This document shows positions 18,511 to 28,039 of a stretch of 64,000 nt of DNA, piece after piece (position 1 is the stretch's first letter; each line of letters begins with the position of its first letter). The notes under the pieces are model-generated. The model was given only the letters and a program-made list of their open reading frames with translations, had not been told where the DNA came from and searched no databases. Origin of the DNA: Komagataeibacter saccharivorans (GTDB lineage Bacteria; Pseudomonadota; Alphaproteobacteria; Acetobacterales; Acetobacteraceae); NCBI RefSeq assembly GCF_003207825.1, contig NZ_NKTY01000010.1, positions 40,157 to 104,156 of the forward strand, in the 5' to 3' direction. The position numbers and the translations under genes were made by a program.

Positions 18511-20009
18511 TCTTCCGATACGGGGCCGTTGTCATCGGCCAGCACGCAGTTCAGTTCAGCCACCTTTGCATCGCCGGGCGCGAACTCGAACGTACTGCGC
18601 CAGCCATGGATGGGGGGAACCGGTTCGACCACCACATTGCGTATCTCCCCAGCCGAAGTGCGACACTGCAGGTGGAAATGCGGATTTTCGGGCAGGTGGT
18701 CGAACGGTGCGCCGACAAAGTCGAGATCGAAGAAACGGGTATGCGAATCATCCGTCGACTCACCCACGCGGGTTGCCGCGATACGGGCAAGCCGCGTGGG
18801 CCAGGGCGTGTCCCAGCCCCAGTACATGCGATAGGTGAATATGTATTCCCGTCCCGCGGTCAGGCCATCCTGCGGACGCCAGAAGGAGACGATGTTGTCA
18901 TTCACCTCATTGGGTGTGGGGATCTCGACAAGATCGACGGCACCGGCACCCCAGTCGCCTATCGGTTCGATCCACAGGGAAGGCCGCTTTTCGTAATTCA
19001 GGGCCACGTCCTCGAAATCCGTAAAGGCCCGCTTGCGCTGCATGAGGCCAAAACCATGCGGCCTGACATCGCTGAAGGCCGAGAACTGCAGATCACGTGG
19101 ATTGCGTAGCGGCCGCCACAACTGCTGGCTGCTGCCCGTCCACATCAGCAGGCCCTCGCTATCATGCGCGGCGGGACGCCAGTCATCCACGCGCGCGCGG
19201 TCGTTCGCATCGAAATAGAACATGCCCGTAAGCGGCGCGATCCCGGATTCCGCAAGGGTCTTGCGCGGATACAGGTAGGACTGGACATCGAATACCGTGG
19301 TCTCGCCGGGGCGGATGGTAAAACGGAACGCACCGGCAAGCGATGGGCTGTCCAGCAGCGCATGAACGACCACGCTGTCCACTCCCGCCTTGGGCTTTTC
19401 CAGCCAGAACGCGCGGAACAGGGCAAATTCCTCACCCGCCGGATCGCCTGTGCCATTGGCGAAGCCGCGTGCCGACAGACCGTAATTCTGTCCCTTCGCC
19501 ACGGCGCGGAAATAGGATGCGCCGAGGAAGACGCAGAATTCCTCCATGACGCCGGGCGTGTTGATCGGCGCGCGCAGCCGCAGCCCCGCAAAGCCGATAT
19601 CGTCACTCACCCGCAGGGCAGGATCGTTATAGGTAAACATGTCCGGGTTGAAGGTGATGGGACGGGACTGTCCGTCAATCACCTCGTTCATTTCGATCCG
19701 GGGGGCGTACAGATAGCCACGGGGAAAGAACTCGACATCGAAGCCCAGATTCTCGCCATGCCACAATGCCTGTTCCGAACGGAAAGCCATGGAACTGTAC
19801 TGATCAAAATTCAGGTTACGCAGCGGGGCAGGCAGGGTCTGTGAAGGCGGCTGGTAAGCCTGCTGTGAAAGCTGGTGCGCCAGCGTACGCACCGTGGTGG
19901 AGTCAAAGTTACTGCTTTCAGCCGCACCGGCAGGTCGTGCCGCCCCCATACCCACCAGAGACAGGGCAGACAGGGCGGTACCCGCTTTCATGAAATCACG
20001 TCGTAACAC
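18486..20009 (-). CDS. opgG: periplasmic glucan biosynthesis protein (OpgG/OpgD family), Tat-exported
   Basis: 507 residues, normal for the family. The start is a GTG at 20009 with GGAG nine bases upstream. The N-terminus RRDFMKAGTALSALSL is a twin-arginine signal followed by an Ala-rich cleavage region near residue 30. Tat export is a feature of OpgD more than E. coli OpgG, so the symbol is used in the broad sense. Family segments include FRSEQALWHGE, PRGYLYAPRIEMNEV and MYWGWDTPWPTR. The protein acts in the periplasm with OpgH in glucan branching or release. First gene of an opgG-opgH pair. Confidence 0.92.
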   Translation of the reverse strand: MLRRDFMKAGTALSALSLVGMGAARPAGAAESSNFDSTTVRTLAHQLSQQAYQPPSQTLPAPLRNLNFDQYSSMAFRSEQALWHGENLGFDVEFFPRGYLYAPRIEMNEVIDGQSRPITFNPDMFTYNDPALRVSDDIGFAGLRLRAPINTPGVMEEFCVFLGASYFRAVAKGQNYGLSARGFANGTGDPAGEEFALFRAFWLEKPKAGVDSVVVHALLDSPSLAGAFRFTIRPGETTVFDVQSYLYPRKTLAESGIAPLTGMFYFDANDRARVDDWRPAAHDSEGLLMWTGSSQQLWRPLRNPRDLQFSAFSDVRPHGFGLMQRKRAFTDFEDVALNYEKRPSLWIEPIGDWGAGAVDLVEIPTPNEVNDNIVSFWRPQDGLTAGREYIFTYRMYWGWDTPWPTRLARIAATRVGESTDDSHTRFFDLDFVGAPFDHLPENPHFHLQCRTSAGEIRNVVVEPVPPIHGWRSTFEFAPGDAKVAELNCVLADDNGPVSEEWVYRWTP

Positions 20010-20118
20010 TGAGTTGAACTCCAGTTCATTTTTCTTATTTAACGCGCTGACACACTATTCTTGTTTATTGGTAAAGCCGGGGCGGTAATACGTGTGATCG
20101 TGACAGCTTATGGCTTTT

Positions 20119-20463
20119 TCACGGCGGGGATGAACACATGCCCGCCAATGTTTCAAGCGGTCCCGCGGCAGCGGCGCGGGCCGCATCCTCTATTTCCCGG
20201 TACAGGCGCAGCACCGCTTCCCCTTCGGGCGAAAGGCCCGCACCACCCCCACCACCGGGGCGGGCAGACACCAGGGGATGCGTGAAGGCGGTGTTCATCG
20301 CCTCGACCAGCAGCCATGCCCTGCGATATGACATGCCCATTGCCCGGGCCGCGGCGGAAATGGACCCCGTCTCGCCAATCTGTTCCAGCAGCCTGATCTT
20401 GCCGTGCCCCAGCAGCGGGTTGCCATTTGCGTCAAGCCGTATTGTCAGGCGCATTTTTGTCAT
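20119..20463 (-). CDS. ModE-type winged helix-turn-helix protein without TOBE domain
   Basis: 114 residues. Segments LLGHGKIRLLEQIGETGSIS and AARAMGMSYRRAWLLVEAMN match the N-terminal DNA-binding domain of ModE, the molybdate-responsive repressor, including the SYRRAW recognition-helix pattern. The C-terminal molybdate-binding TOBE domains are absent, so it cannot sense molybdate as ModE does; many proteobacteria have such single-domain LysR-like paralogues. The start is the ATG at 20463 (GGAG 11 bases upstream) or the Met three codons on. It lies 109 bp upstream of opgG on the same strand. Whether it regulates opgGH is unknown. Confidence 0.85.
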   Translation of the reverse strand: MTKMRLTIRLDANGNPLLGHGKIRLLEQIGETGSISAAARAMGMSYRRAWLLVEAMNTAFTHPLVSARPGGGGGAGLSPEGEAVLRLYREIEDAARAAAAGPLETLAGMCSSPP

Positions 20464-20544
20464 GGTTTTCCGTACTCCCGCCGGCAGCTATATCATCCGT
20501 CCCTTCTACCGGAAACGGCTTCTTCTGGAACGGAATTTTCCCCC

Positions 20545-21093
20545 ATGTGCCCATCCATCCCCTCCACCGGACCGACCACGATACCCCCCGCGAACCCATG
20601 GCGGCCCATGCGGGCTGACGATCTGGATCGCGTTGTCGCGGTGGCGGCACAACTCCATCCTGACTACCCCGAGCGGCGCGACGTGCTGGATGAACGCCGC
20701 AGGCTATGTCCGCCCGGATGCCTGATTCTGCCCGATGCGCGCGGCAATCCGGGCGGATATGTTCTGAGTCATCCGGGACGCATCGCATCCCCGCCCGCAC
20801 TGGATACGTACCTCCATACCCTGCCTGAACAGCCCGATTGCTGGTACATCCATGACATCGCCATCCTCCCCGCCCTGCGCGGGCAGGGTGCGACACGGGA
20901 CGCATTACAAATCGTTACAGGGCGGGCCCGCCAGCACGGACTGCACTGGCTGGCACTTATGGCGACACCGGCCGCGCGTGGATTATGGACGCATCTGGGC
21001 TTCACCCCCATTGCGGACATCCCACCCCATATCGCCGCGACCTATGGCAGCGAGGCCTGCCCGATGCGCAGGCCCCTTTCCCCCGGCACATAA
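20545..21093 (+). CDS. GNAT-family N-acetyltransferase
   Basis: 182 residues from ATG 20545. Seen: MRADDLDRVVAVAAQLHPDY at the start of the fold, DIAILPALRGQGATRDAL containing the acetyl-CoA pyrophosphate-binding Q/RxxGxG/A loop (RGQGAT), and GLWTHLGF near the C-terminus. The acceptor is unknown. It is divergent from the ModE-like gene and its 3' end is 18 bp from that of mannitol dehydrogenase. Confidence 0.82.
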   Translation: MCPSIPSTGPTTIPPANPWRPMRADDLDRVVAVAAQLHPDYPERRDVLDERRRLCPPGCLILPDARGNPGGYVLSHPGRIASPPALDTYLHTLPEQPDCWYIHDIAILPALRGQGATRDALQIVTGRARQHGLHWLALMATPAARGLWTHLGFTPIADIPPHIAATYGSEACPMRRPLSPGT

Positions 21094-21111
21094 GCGGGGG
21101 CTAAAACCGGA

Positions 21112-22575
21112 TCACACCGGAAGCGCGGCGCGCAGTCCTCTGTCGCGGATGGCCTTGCGGGCTGCAACCACCGCTGCGTCCAGCGCCGTGGTGTCCATGT
21201 CACGCCAGCCGTCAAAGGCAGGCAGGGCAAGGGCCGCGGCAAGGTCATCGGCGCGAACCAGCGCCAGATCCTTCTCATTCAGCGTCGGTTCGACCGGCTT
21301 GTACGCCTGCCCCTTCTCATCATGTCCGCGCAGCATTTCCAGATAGGCGGCAATGCCGAAGGCAATACGCTCAAGCGGCCGCCCGCTGGTCAGCGAACGA
21401 CGCACCGTATCGGTCCAGAACACACGCACCTTCGATGCACCATCACTGCAGATGCGCAGAAGCGTGTCAGCCACCGACGGATTGGAGAACCTGCTGAGCA
21501 GACGCTGGCGATAGGCATCCAGATCGACACCTTCCGGCGCATCGATCTGCGGCATGGCGTCCTGCATCCAGTATGCGTTGACCAGACGTTCCAGATCCGC
21601 GTCCTGCACCGTTTCATGCGCGTAGCGGTAACCCAGCAGCAGCCCGGCCGAACCCAGCAGCAGATGCGCGGCATTGAGCATGCGCACCTTCACCTGCTCG
21701 TAACCGGCAACGTCATCCACGAACTCCACACCGACCTTTTCCAGCGCCGGGCGGCCATTGCAGAATTTGTCCTCCAGCACCCACTGGCTGAAATCCTCGG
21801 CCAGGACGGGCAGTTCATCATCCAGGCCGCTGCCCTTGTTCAGCGCCTTGCGGGTCGCGTCATCGACACCGGGGGTGATGCGATCCACCATGGCGCAGGG
21901 GAAAGTCACGTTGGCGTCGATCCATGCGGCCAGATCCGCATCCAGCGCGCGTGCGTACCCGACAAAGGCCTCATGCGCGACATGGCCGTTGCTGCGCAGG
22001 TTGTCACAGGACAGCACGGTAAACGGCGCAATCCCCGCATCCCGCCTGCGGCGCAGGGCTTCCACCACGTAACCGAACACGGTGGCGGGGGTGCCCGGGT
22101 TTTCCAGATCGGCACGGACGGCAGGGGTATCGAGGCGGAAGCGCCCCGTTTCCTCATCGATGTTGTAGCCGCCTTCGGTAATCGTCATGCTGACGATTCG
22201 CGTCTGCGGATCGGCAAGGCGGGTCAGCACGGCTTCGGGATTGGCGGGGGCAAGCAGGTATTCGCGCAACGCCCCGATCACGCGCACGCTGCGCGCGCCA
22301 TCGGCGGTCACATCCGTCAGGGAATACAGGCAGTCCTGTTCCTGAAACGCCTTCGCCTTGGCCGCGCCGCGTGCGCCGCCACCAAGGCCCACCCCGACAA
22401 TGCCCCATTCCGACTGCCCCGGCAGGGCGAGACATTTATCCACGTACCAGGCTTCATGCGCACGGAAGAAATTGCCAACACCAAAATGAACGATCCCTCG
22501 TCCCACCTCCGCCGGTTGGTAACCCGGCGCCTGCACGCCAGCGGGAAGATGATTCAGGGTTGTTTCATTCAGCAT
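21112..22575 (-). CDS. mannitol 2-dehydrogenase (polyol-specific long-chain dehydrogenase)
   Basis: 487 residues, normal for the family. Seen: NAD-binding GIVHFGVGNFFRAHEA at 27-42, SCDNLRSNG at about 189-197, VDRITP near 230 and the catalytic set K296-N301-H304 in VKVRMLNAAH, matching the Lys-Asn-His arrangement of Pseudomonas mannitol 2-dehydrogenase. It interconverts D-mannitol and D-fructose; fructuronate or D-arabinitol activity in the same family cannot be excluded. It is the last gene after htrA and FUSC on the minus strand, 43 bp after the FUSC stop. It fits the polyol metabolism of acetic acid bacteria. Confidence 0.88.
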   Translation of the reverse strand: MLNETTLNHLPAGVQAPGYQPAEVGRGIVHFGVGNFFRAHEAWYVDKCLALPGQSEWGIVGVGLGGGARGAAKAKAFQEQDCLYSLTDVTADGARSVRVIGALREYLLAPANPEAVLTRLADPQTRIVSMTITEGGYNIDEETGRFRLDTPAVRADLENPGTPATVFGYVVEALRRRRDAGIAPFTVLSCDNLRSNGHVAHEAFVGYARALDADLAAWIDANVTFPCAMVDRITPGVDDATRKALNKGSGLDDELPVLAEDFSQWVLEDKFCNGRPALEKVGVEFVDDVAGYEQVKVRMLNAAHLLLGSAGLLLGYRYAHETVQDADLERLVNAYWMQDAMPQIDAPEGVDLDAYRQRLLSRFSNPSVADTLLRICSDGASKVRVFWTDTVRRSLTSGRPLERIAFGIAAYLEMLRGHDEKGQAYKPVEPTLNEKDLALVRADDLAAALALPAFDGWRDMDTTALDAAVVAARKAIRDRGLRAALPV

Positions 22576-22618
22576 GGTGTCTTTTGAACTCCTGTTTATG
22601 TCTGTTCGCGCGGCAGCC

Positions 22619-23737
22619 CTATCGCTTCACCGGCACGCTGGCGCCCGATGGTCCGAACGAAACCTCGGCCAGAACCGGGTCTCCCGCAGGGGGGAACGGA
22701 CTTTCGTCGGTCTGCCCATCAGACCAGATATTGCACACGGCAAGCCGCATATCGGCGTGCAACAGTCCCAGGGCAAAACGCATGACGGGGGTCCAGTGTT
22801 CCCCTGCCTGACGCTCCAGCCGGTCCACAATGTCGCGCATGCCCTCATCCGCGGGGGCATGGCCACGGCGGCTGGCCGCCAGCGCATCGCAGCGATCGGC
22901 CATCTGGCCCAGTATCTGCGCCAGCATGTCGCGCTCATGTTCGAGCATGTCACCCGTACGGGCGGTTTCACCTTCAACCGCCGCGCGTGCGATAAAGATA
23001 GCATCCGCACGGACCCGACGCAAAAGTCCCGGCAGGCGGGCCACCAGCGGGTCATGCCGCGCAAGGGTGCCGGGATGTTCGACCTCGGCTTCCTGCACCC
23101 CGTCGTTGATGTCCTGCAACAGGGTGCGGCACATCACATCCGCCGTGGCCAGCGCATCATAATCGGGATGCTGGTGCAGGGCGCACGAAACCAGATCGGC
23201 CAGCCTGCGCAGCAGGCTGGCGGAATTGGTCAGCACTTCGCGCCGCGCCTCGTTCCGCAGGACGAAGAACGAGACCGCAAACGACACCACAACCCCGGTC
23301 ATGATCGAGGCGATACGTTGCAGGGGCCGCGAAAACGGCGCGCCGCTGGATGGAAACAGCAGCACCACCATCAGGGTTACGATCGCCACCCGCATCTTGG
23401 GTCGCAACGCCACCAGAACGGCCAGCGGCATGAGCATCACCCAGAACACCACGAACAGGGAAAACCCATACCACTGTTCAAGCGCGATGGCCGACATACC
23501 GGCGGCAGCCCCGATCAGGGTACCGACAATCTGTTCGCGCCCGGTGGAAAGGGTCTGGGTCAGGCGCGTCTGGGTAATGACGATGACGGAGGTGATAAGC
23601 GCCCAGACCGGTTCGTCCAGATGGATCATGGCCGCAACGATGCCGGACAGGACGAGCGAGACGCTCATCCGCACCACCTGCCGCCATGTGCCCTGCTGCA
23701 TGATCGAATGCAGCAGGATTTTCATGCGTGCGTGCAT
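22619..23737 (-). CDS. FUSC-family inner-membrane protein
   Basis: 372 residues. The N-terminal ~165 residues hold about six membrane segments with the FUSC features RMSVSLVLSG, TSVIVITQTRLTQTL and REQIVGTLIGAAAG; a cytoplasmic helical domain follows (ERDMLAQILGQMADR and others). The fold is related to fusaric-acid and aromatic-acid exporters (AaeB/YccS), but this is a half-length version, so it probably dimerises. Its substrate is unknown. It starts seven bases after the htrA stop, so the two are in one operon. Confidence 0.82.
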   Translation of the reverse strand: MHARMKILLHSIMQQGTWRQVVRMSVSLVLSGIVAAMIHLDEPVWALITSVIVITQTRLTQTLSTGREQIVGTLIGAAAGMSAIALEQWYGFSLFVVFWVMLMPLAVLVALRPKMRVAIVTLMVVLLFPSSGAPFSRPLQRIASIMTGVVVSFAVSFFVLRNEARREVLTNSASLLRRLADLVSCALHQHPDYDALATADVMCRTLLQDINDGVQEAEVEHPGTLARHDPLVARLPGLLRRVRADAIFIARAAVEGETARTGDMLEHERDMLAQILGQMADRCDALAASRRGHAPADEGMRDIVDRLERQAGEHWTPVMRFALGLLHADMRLAVCNIWSDGQTDESPFPPAGDPVLAEVSFGPSGASVPVKR

Positions 23738-23743
23738 GTGCGA

Positions 23744-25312
23744 TCAGTGCCCGGGATTATCCGGCAGGGGGAAGGGCACCCAGCGCAGGCCATCGGCATT
23801 CTGCACAAGGAACAGGACCGTCTTGCGATGCACGGCACGCGCGGCATCAAGCTGGCGACGCAGGTCGGCCGGCGCGTTGACGGCGGACTGCTGCACTTCC
23901 GTCACCACATCACCGGGGCGCAGGCCCCTTTCCGCAGCGGGGCTGTCCTCGGTCACGCCGGTCACCAGCACGCCTTTCTGCCCTTCGGCCATGTTGTATT
24001 TCTGCCGCGCGATGTCGTCGATCTCGCCCACGGTGAAGCCCATGCCCGTTACGGCCACGCTGCCCTGGGCCGGTTTTTTCGCGGCCGCATGGTCGGGATC
24101 GTCCTTGGCGGCCTTTTCTTCGGGCAGGGCGCCAATGGTGATGGCGACATTCGTCTGCTGGCCTTTGCGCCACACGCCCAGATGCGCGACACTGCCACCC
24201 GCAAGCTCGGCCACCAGCCGGGGCAGTGCGCGGCCATCAATATCCTTGCCATTCAGGCTGACGATCACATCGCCGGTCTGCAGATGGGCCGCGGCCGCGG
24301 GTCCCTTGGGTTCGACACCTGCGATCAGCGCGCCATGGGCGTTCTGCAGGCCCAGCCCGTCGGCGATTTCCTGCGTCACGTCCTGAATGCGCACACCGAT
24401 CCACCCGCGCGTGACGGTGCCATGATGGCGAAGCTGTTCGATGATGCCCCGCGCCTCGGCGGAGGGGATGGAGAAGCCAATCCCGATCGACCCGCCCGAA
24501 GGGGAGAAGATGGCCGTGTTGATCCCGATCACCTCACCGCGCAGGTTGAACAGCGGGCCGCCGGAATTCCCCTTGTTGATGGGAGCGTCCGTCTGGATGA
24601 AATCATCGTACGGCCCCTGTTCGATATTACGCCCGCGTGAGGAAATGATCCCCGCCGTAACCGTGCCGGACAGGCCGAACGGATTGCCGATGGCCAGCAC
24701 CCAGTCCCCGACCCGTGCATGGTCGCTGTCGCCAAAGGGCACGGCGGGCAGCGGTTTGGGGCTGTCCACTTTCAGCACGGCCAGATCGGTCCGGTCGTCA
24801 TGGCCCAGCAGCCGCGCCTTGAGCACGGTATTGTCCTGCAGCGTAATGGTGATCTGGTCGGCATGGCGCACGACATGGTTGTTGGTCACGATCACGCCGG
24901 AAGGGTCGATGATGAAGCCCGAGCCCAGCGCCTGCATCTTGCGCGGCGGGGCGTTGGGGCTGTCCTGCCGGTTCATGAAATCGTGGAAGAACTTCTCGAA
25001 CGGCGAGCCTTCGGGGAAGTTTGGCACCTGCGGCGTGCTGTCACCGTCATCGCCGCCTTCATCATCGTCCTCGCCGGGGCGGACCATCTCGGTGGTGGAA
25101 ACATTGACAACCGCAGGCAGCAGCCGTGCCGCCAGATCGGCAAAGCTGTCGGGCATGTTGCGTCCTTCACCCGGCAGGTGAAGCGGTGTCGCGGATGCCG
25201 GGGCAGGCGCAGGATCGGCCGCATACGCGCCGGTGGCCCCCAGTGTCGTAAGCAGCCCCATGGCAAGGCAGGATCGGGAAAACGCAGCGGCACGGAAAGA
25301 CATGGGGCACAT
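23744..25312 (-). CDS. periplasmic serine protease, DegP/HtrA family
   Basis: 522 residues. Sec signal peptide to about residue 31 (AYA). Trypsin-like domain with triad His146 (TNNHVV), Asp176 (DRTDLAVL) and Ser250 (GNSGGPL). Two PDZ domains follow (about 295-380 and 420-510). An acidic linker (EDDDEGGDD) lies before the protease domain. Degrades or refolds misfolded envelope proteins. The first Met (25312) and the Met three codons on (25303) are both possible starts. First gene of an htrA-FUSC-mannitol dehydrogenase group; no sensor kinase is beside it. Confidence 0.93.
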   Translation of the reverse strand: MCPMSFRAAAFSRSCLAMGLLTTLGATGAYAADPAPAPASATPLHLPGEGRNMPDSFADLAARLLPAVVNVSTTEMVRPGEDDDEGGDDGDSTPQVPNFPEGSPFEKFFHDFMNRQDSPNAPPRKMQALGSGFIIDPSGVIVTNNHVVRHADQITITLQDNTVLKARLLGHDDRTDLAVLKVDSPKPLPAVPFGDSDHARVGDWVLAIGNPFGLSGTVTAGIISSRGRNIEQGPYDDFIQTDAPINKGNSGGPLFNLRGEVIGINTAIFSPSGGSIGIGFSIPSAEARGIIEQLRHHGTVTRGWIGVRIQDVTQEIADGLGLQNAHGALIAGVEPKGPAAAAHLQTGDVIVSLNGKDIDGRALPRLVAELAGGSVAHLGVWRKGQQTNVAITIGALPEEKAAKDDPDHAAAKKPAQGSVAVTGMGFTVGEIDDIARQKYNMAEGQKGVLVTGVTEDSPAAERGLRPGDVVTEVQQSAVNAPADLRRQLDAARAVHRKTVLFLVQNADGLRWVPFPLPDNPGH

Positions 25313-25380
25313 ACATCCTGCTTAACGGGATTGAATGGCGTACCTATACCACGCCCGTCACCGGCACGGAAACCACGCCC

Positions 25381-26541
25381 TCAGTTACGGCATAACGGCG
25401 CGGCCGCGTGCAGGTCGTCCGGTTTCGACTGCGGCGGGGTGCGGGCGGCCACGCGCGCGCGTTCCTTCATCCGCGCCACGGCCAGCAGCACCACGAACCC
25501 CACCACGTTGACGGCCACCTGCATCATCCATCCGGTGCCAAAACTGGTCAGCACCAGACGGCCATACAGGTCGATGATCGTACCCATGGTAAAGATTTCC
25601 AGCGAATGCCGCCCGAACAGCGCCATAAGCTGTCCGCCACGCGTATTCGCCAGCCGCGTCGCCCCGTGTGAGGACTGAACTAGATAGAACACCGCCAGCA
25701 CGTCAACCAGCCGCCACGGCGAAAGGATCATCTTGTCCGGTACCGCCATGACGACGGGGCGCAGGTCATGAAAACCCCACTGCGTCCACGGAAAGGACTG
25801 CACGCCTGAAAAGACCAGATACATGGCGCATCCCCATGCCAGCAGGCGCGAACGCGGCAGGCTGCCATCGTGCTGGCCCGCCACACGCGCGGCACATACC
25901 CCCAGCACGAACAGGAACTGCCATGCCAGCGGGTCAAAGAACCATCCGTCAGGGTCAAGCCAGTTGGGAAAGTTCAGCCGGGGGTTGATATTGACCACCA
26001 GCCATACCAGCCCGCTCAGCCCCAGCACCACGGCGGTCCCCGCCCGGCGCAGCAGCACGTAAAGCGGCGCGAACCCCAGCAGAAGCACGATATACAGCGG
26101 CAGGATATTCAGGTTGCCCGGCAATGCGACCAGCGACAGCACACGCCATACCGAATCCAGCCCATGCGCCAGTTCGGGTTCCAGAAAATCAACAGGAACG
26201 GGCCAGAAATTCCGCCATATGCGAATGGTGGCGACACAGACCACCACCATCACGATCTGGAATACATATAGCTGCCAGCACCGCCGCCCGATCCGCGCAA
26301 GGACGGTGGGCACCGGCTTTCTGGCAAACCCGCGCCCGTAGGCCAGCCATGACGCATAACCCGCCAGCAGCACGAACACCTCCGCCGCATCGGCAAAACC
26401 GACATTGCGCATGGTGAAACGGTTGAGCACGTCCTGCGGAATGTGGTCGATACACATCATAAGCAGCGCCACGCCGCGCAGGGCATCGACCCGATGATCC
26501 CGCCGGTGCGGTACAGCCGCCTGTGGAGTGGAAGTGCCCAT
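25381..26541 (-). CDS. opgC: OpgC-like membrane acyltransferase (glucan succinylation)
   Basis: 386 residues from ATG 26541 (AGGG six bases upstream; an upstream GTG would add nine). About ten membrane segments. The N-terminal block RVDALRGVALLMMCIDHIP followed by RFTMRNVGFADAAEVFVLLAG is characteristic of the OpgC family of membrane acyltransferases that add succinyl groups to periplasmic glucans. It is about 7 kb from opgGH on the same strand but in a separate transcript, 69 bp upstream of htrA. Confidence 0.9.
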   Translation of the reverse strand: MGTSTPQAAVPHRRDHRVDALRGVALLMMCIDHIPQDVLNRFTMRNVGFADAAEVFVLLAGYASWLAYGRGFARKPVPTVLARIGRRCWQLYVFQIVMVVVCVATIRIWRNFWPVPVDFLEPELAHGLDSVWRVLSLVALPGNLNILPLYIVLLLGFAPLYVLLRRAGTAVVLGLSGLVWLVVNINPRLNFPNWLDPDGWFFDPLAWQFLFVLGVCAARVAGQHDGSLPRSRLLAWGCAMYLVFSGVQSFPWTQWGFHDLRPVVMAVPDKMILSPWRLVDVLAVFYLVQSSHGATRLANTRGGQLMALFGRHSLEIFTMGTIIDLYGRLVLTSFGTGWMMQVAVNVVGFVVLLAVARMKERARVAARTPPQSKPDDLHAAAPLCRN

Positions 26542-26787
26542 CGTAATCCCTGCCCGCCTGAACGACACCCATGAAAGCCGTGCCCTTCATGTAATGGGGG
26601 AAGCGTAAAGCAGCAAACCCGCGGGCTGACCATTCCCCCACCGCACATATGGCGCGCGCGGCCCGCATGACCATGCCCTGCCCGCGCCCGTCACCGGTCA
26701 AATGCGTCATCCCGCCGTTTCATGACTCGACCGCCACGGGCCGCCCCTTCTATACCGCAGGGGCGACAGAGCAGGGAGCGCACACGC

Positions 26788-27936
26788 ATGACCAGTCCCG
26801 ACCGGAACACCATCGAGACCGTACTGCAACAGGTCCATACGGCTGACAGATCGGCCAGCGTCGCCACGCTGGGCAGCCTGGACGCATTCATGGTCCGTGA
26901 CGGTGTGCTCCATGTCGCCATTGCGACCGATCGCTCGCGCGCGGCGGCATTGCAGCCGCTCCTGCCGGAACTGGAACGCGCCCTTGTTGCGGCGGTACCC
27001 GGCTGCACCGCTGCAAGCGTGATCCTGACCGCGCATCGCGCGGCTCCGCCACAGGGTGCGCCTGCGCAGGATACGCCGCCCCCTGCCGCCAGCGGTCACC
27101 GCCCGCTCAACCTTGGGGCCAGGCACGGCAAGGCGGCCACCGGCCCGCTCCCTGCCGGCGTGGGCGCGGTCATTGCCGTAGCGTCCGGCAAGGGAGGGGT
27201 TGGCAAGTCCACCACCGCCGTCAATCTGGCGGTGGGGCTGGGACAGGAAGGACTGAAGGTTGGCCTGCTGGATGCGGATGTTCATGGGCCGTCCCTGCCC
27301 CGCATGATGGGCGTGAGCGACCGGCCAGAGGTGCGCGATGGCCATCTGGTGCCCCCGCATAAATGGGGCATCACCGCCATGTCGATCGGCATGCTGGTGA
27401 ACGAAAATGATGCCATGATCTGGCGCGGGCCGATGGTGATGGGCGCGATCGGGCAGTTGCTGGGCGATGTGGAATGGGGCGCGCTGGATGTGCTGGTAGT
27501 GGACATGCCGCCGGGCACGGGGGACGCGCAACTGACACTGGCGCAGAAAACCGCGCTGGCGGGGGCTGTCATCGTTTCCACGCCGCAGGATATCGCGCTG
27601 CTGGACGCACGGCGTGGCGTCGCCATGTTCGAGAAGATGAACGTGCCCGTTCTGGGCGTGGTCGAGAACATGTCCTATTTCTGCTGCCCCAACTGCAACC
27701 ACCGTACCGAACTGTTCGGCCATGGTGGCGCACGGGCGGAAGCGGAAAAGCTGGGCGTACCCTTCCTGGGCGAAATCCCGCTTCTGGCCGATATCCGCGC
27801 CAGCGCGGATGAAGGCGCGCCAATCGTGATCTCCGCACCCGAAAGTGCCGCGGGACAGGCCTATCGCACGCTGGCCCACACGGTAGCCGGCGCCCTGCGC
27901 CGCCTGCTGGACAAGAAGAACAAGGCCGCCACCTGA
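26788..27936 (+). CDS. Mrp/ApbC-type P-loop ATPase, Fe-S cluster carrier
   Basis: 382 residues from ATG 26788 with AGGGAG nine bases upstream. The N-terminal ~80 residues are a MIP18/DUF59-like domain, followed by an Ala/Pro linker. The deviant Walker A GKGGVGKST is at 134-142, DMPPGTGD is the Switch/Walker B region, and the CPNC pair after SYFC near the middle is the bridging-cluster motif of the Mrp/Nbp35 family. It carries and delivers [4Fe-4S] clusters in the cytoplasm. Single gene, divergent from opgC. Confidence 0.92.
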   Translation: MTSPDRNTIETVLQQVHTADRSASVATLGSLDAFMVRDGVLHVAIATDRSRAAALQPLLPELERALVAAVPGCTAASVILTAHRAAPPQGAPAQDTPPPAASGHRPLNLGARHGKAATGPLPAGVGAVIAVASGKGGVGKSTTAVNLAVGLGQEGLKVGLLDADVHGPSLPRMMGVSDRPEVRDGHLVPPHKWGITAMSIGMLVNENDAMIWRGPMVMGAIGQLLGDVEWGALDVLVVDMPPGTGDAQLTLAQKTALAGAVIVSTPQDIALLDARRGVAMFEKMNVPVLGVVENMSYFCCPNCNHRTELFGHGGARAEAEKLGVPFLGEIPLLADIRASADEGAPIVISAPESAAGQAYRTLAHTVAGALRRLLDKKNKAAT

Positions 27937-27947
27937 CGGACGGAAAA

Positions 27948-27978
27948 GAACCGGCGCGGGATCGACAGGTGCCGGTTC
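27948..27978. repeat. inverted repeat between convergent genes
   Basis: Eight-base arms GAACCGGC / GCCGGTTC (27948-27955 and 27971-27978), 12 bp after the Mrp stop. No T-run, so a weak bidirectional terminator at best. Confidence 0.35.
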
Positions 27979-28039
27979 CGCACCGTTACCCATGCCGACT
28001 TCCTGACCCGACGTGACGGAATCAGGGACAGGTCAGCCG

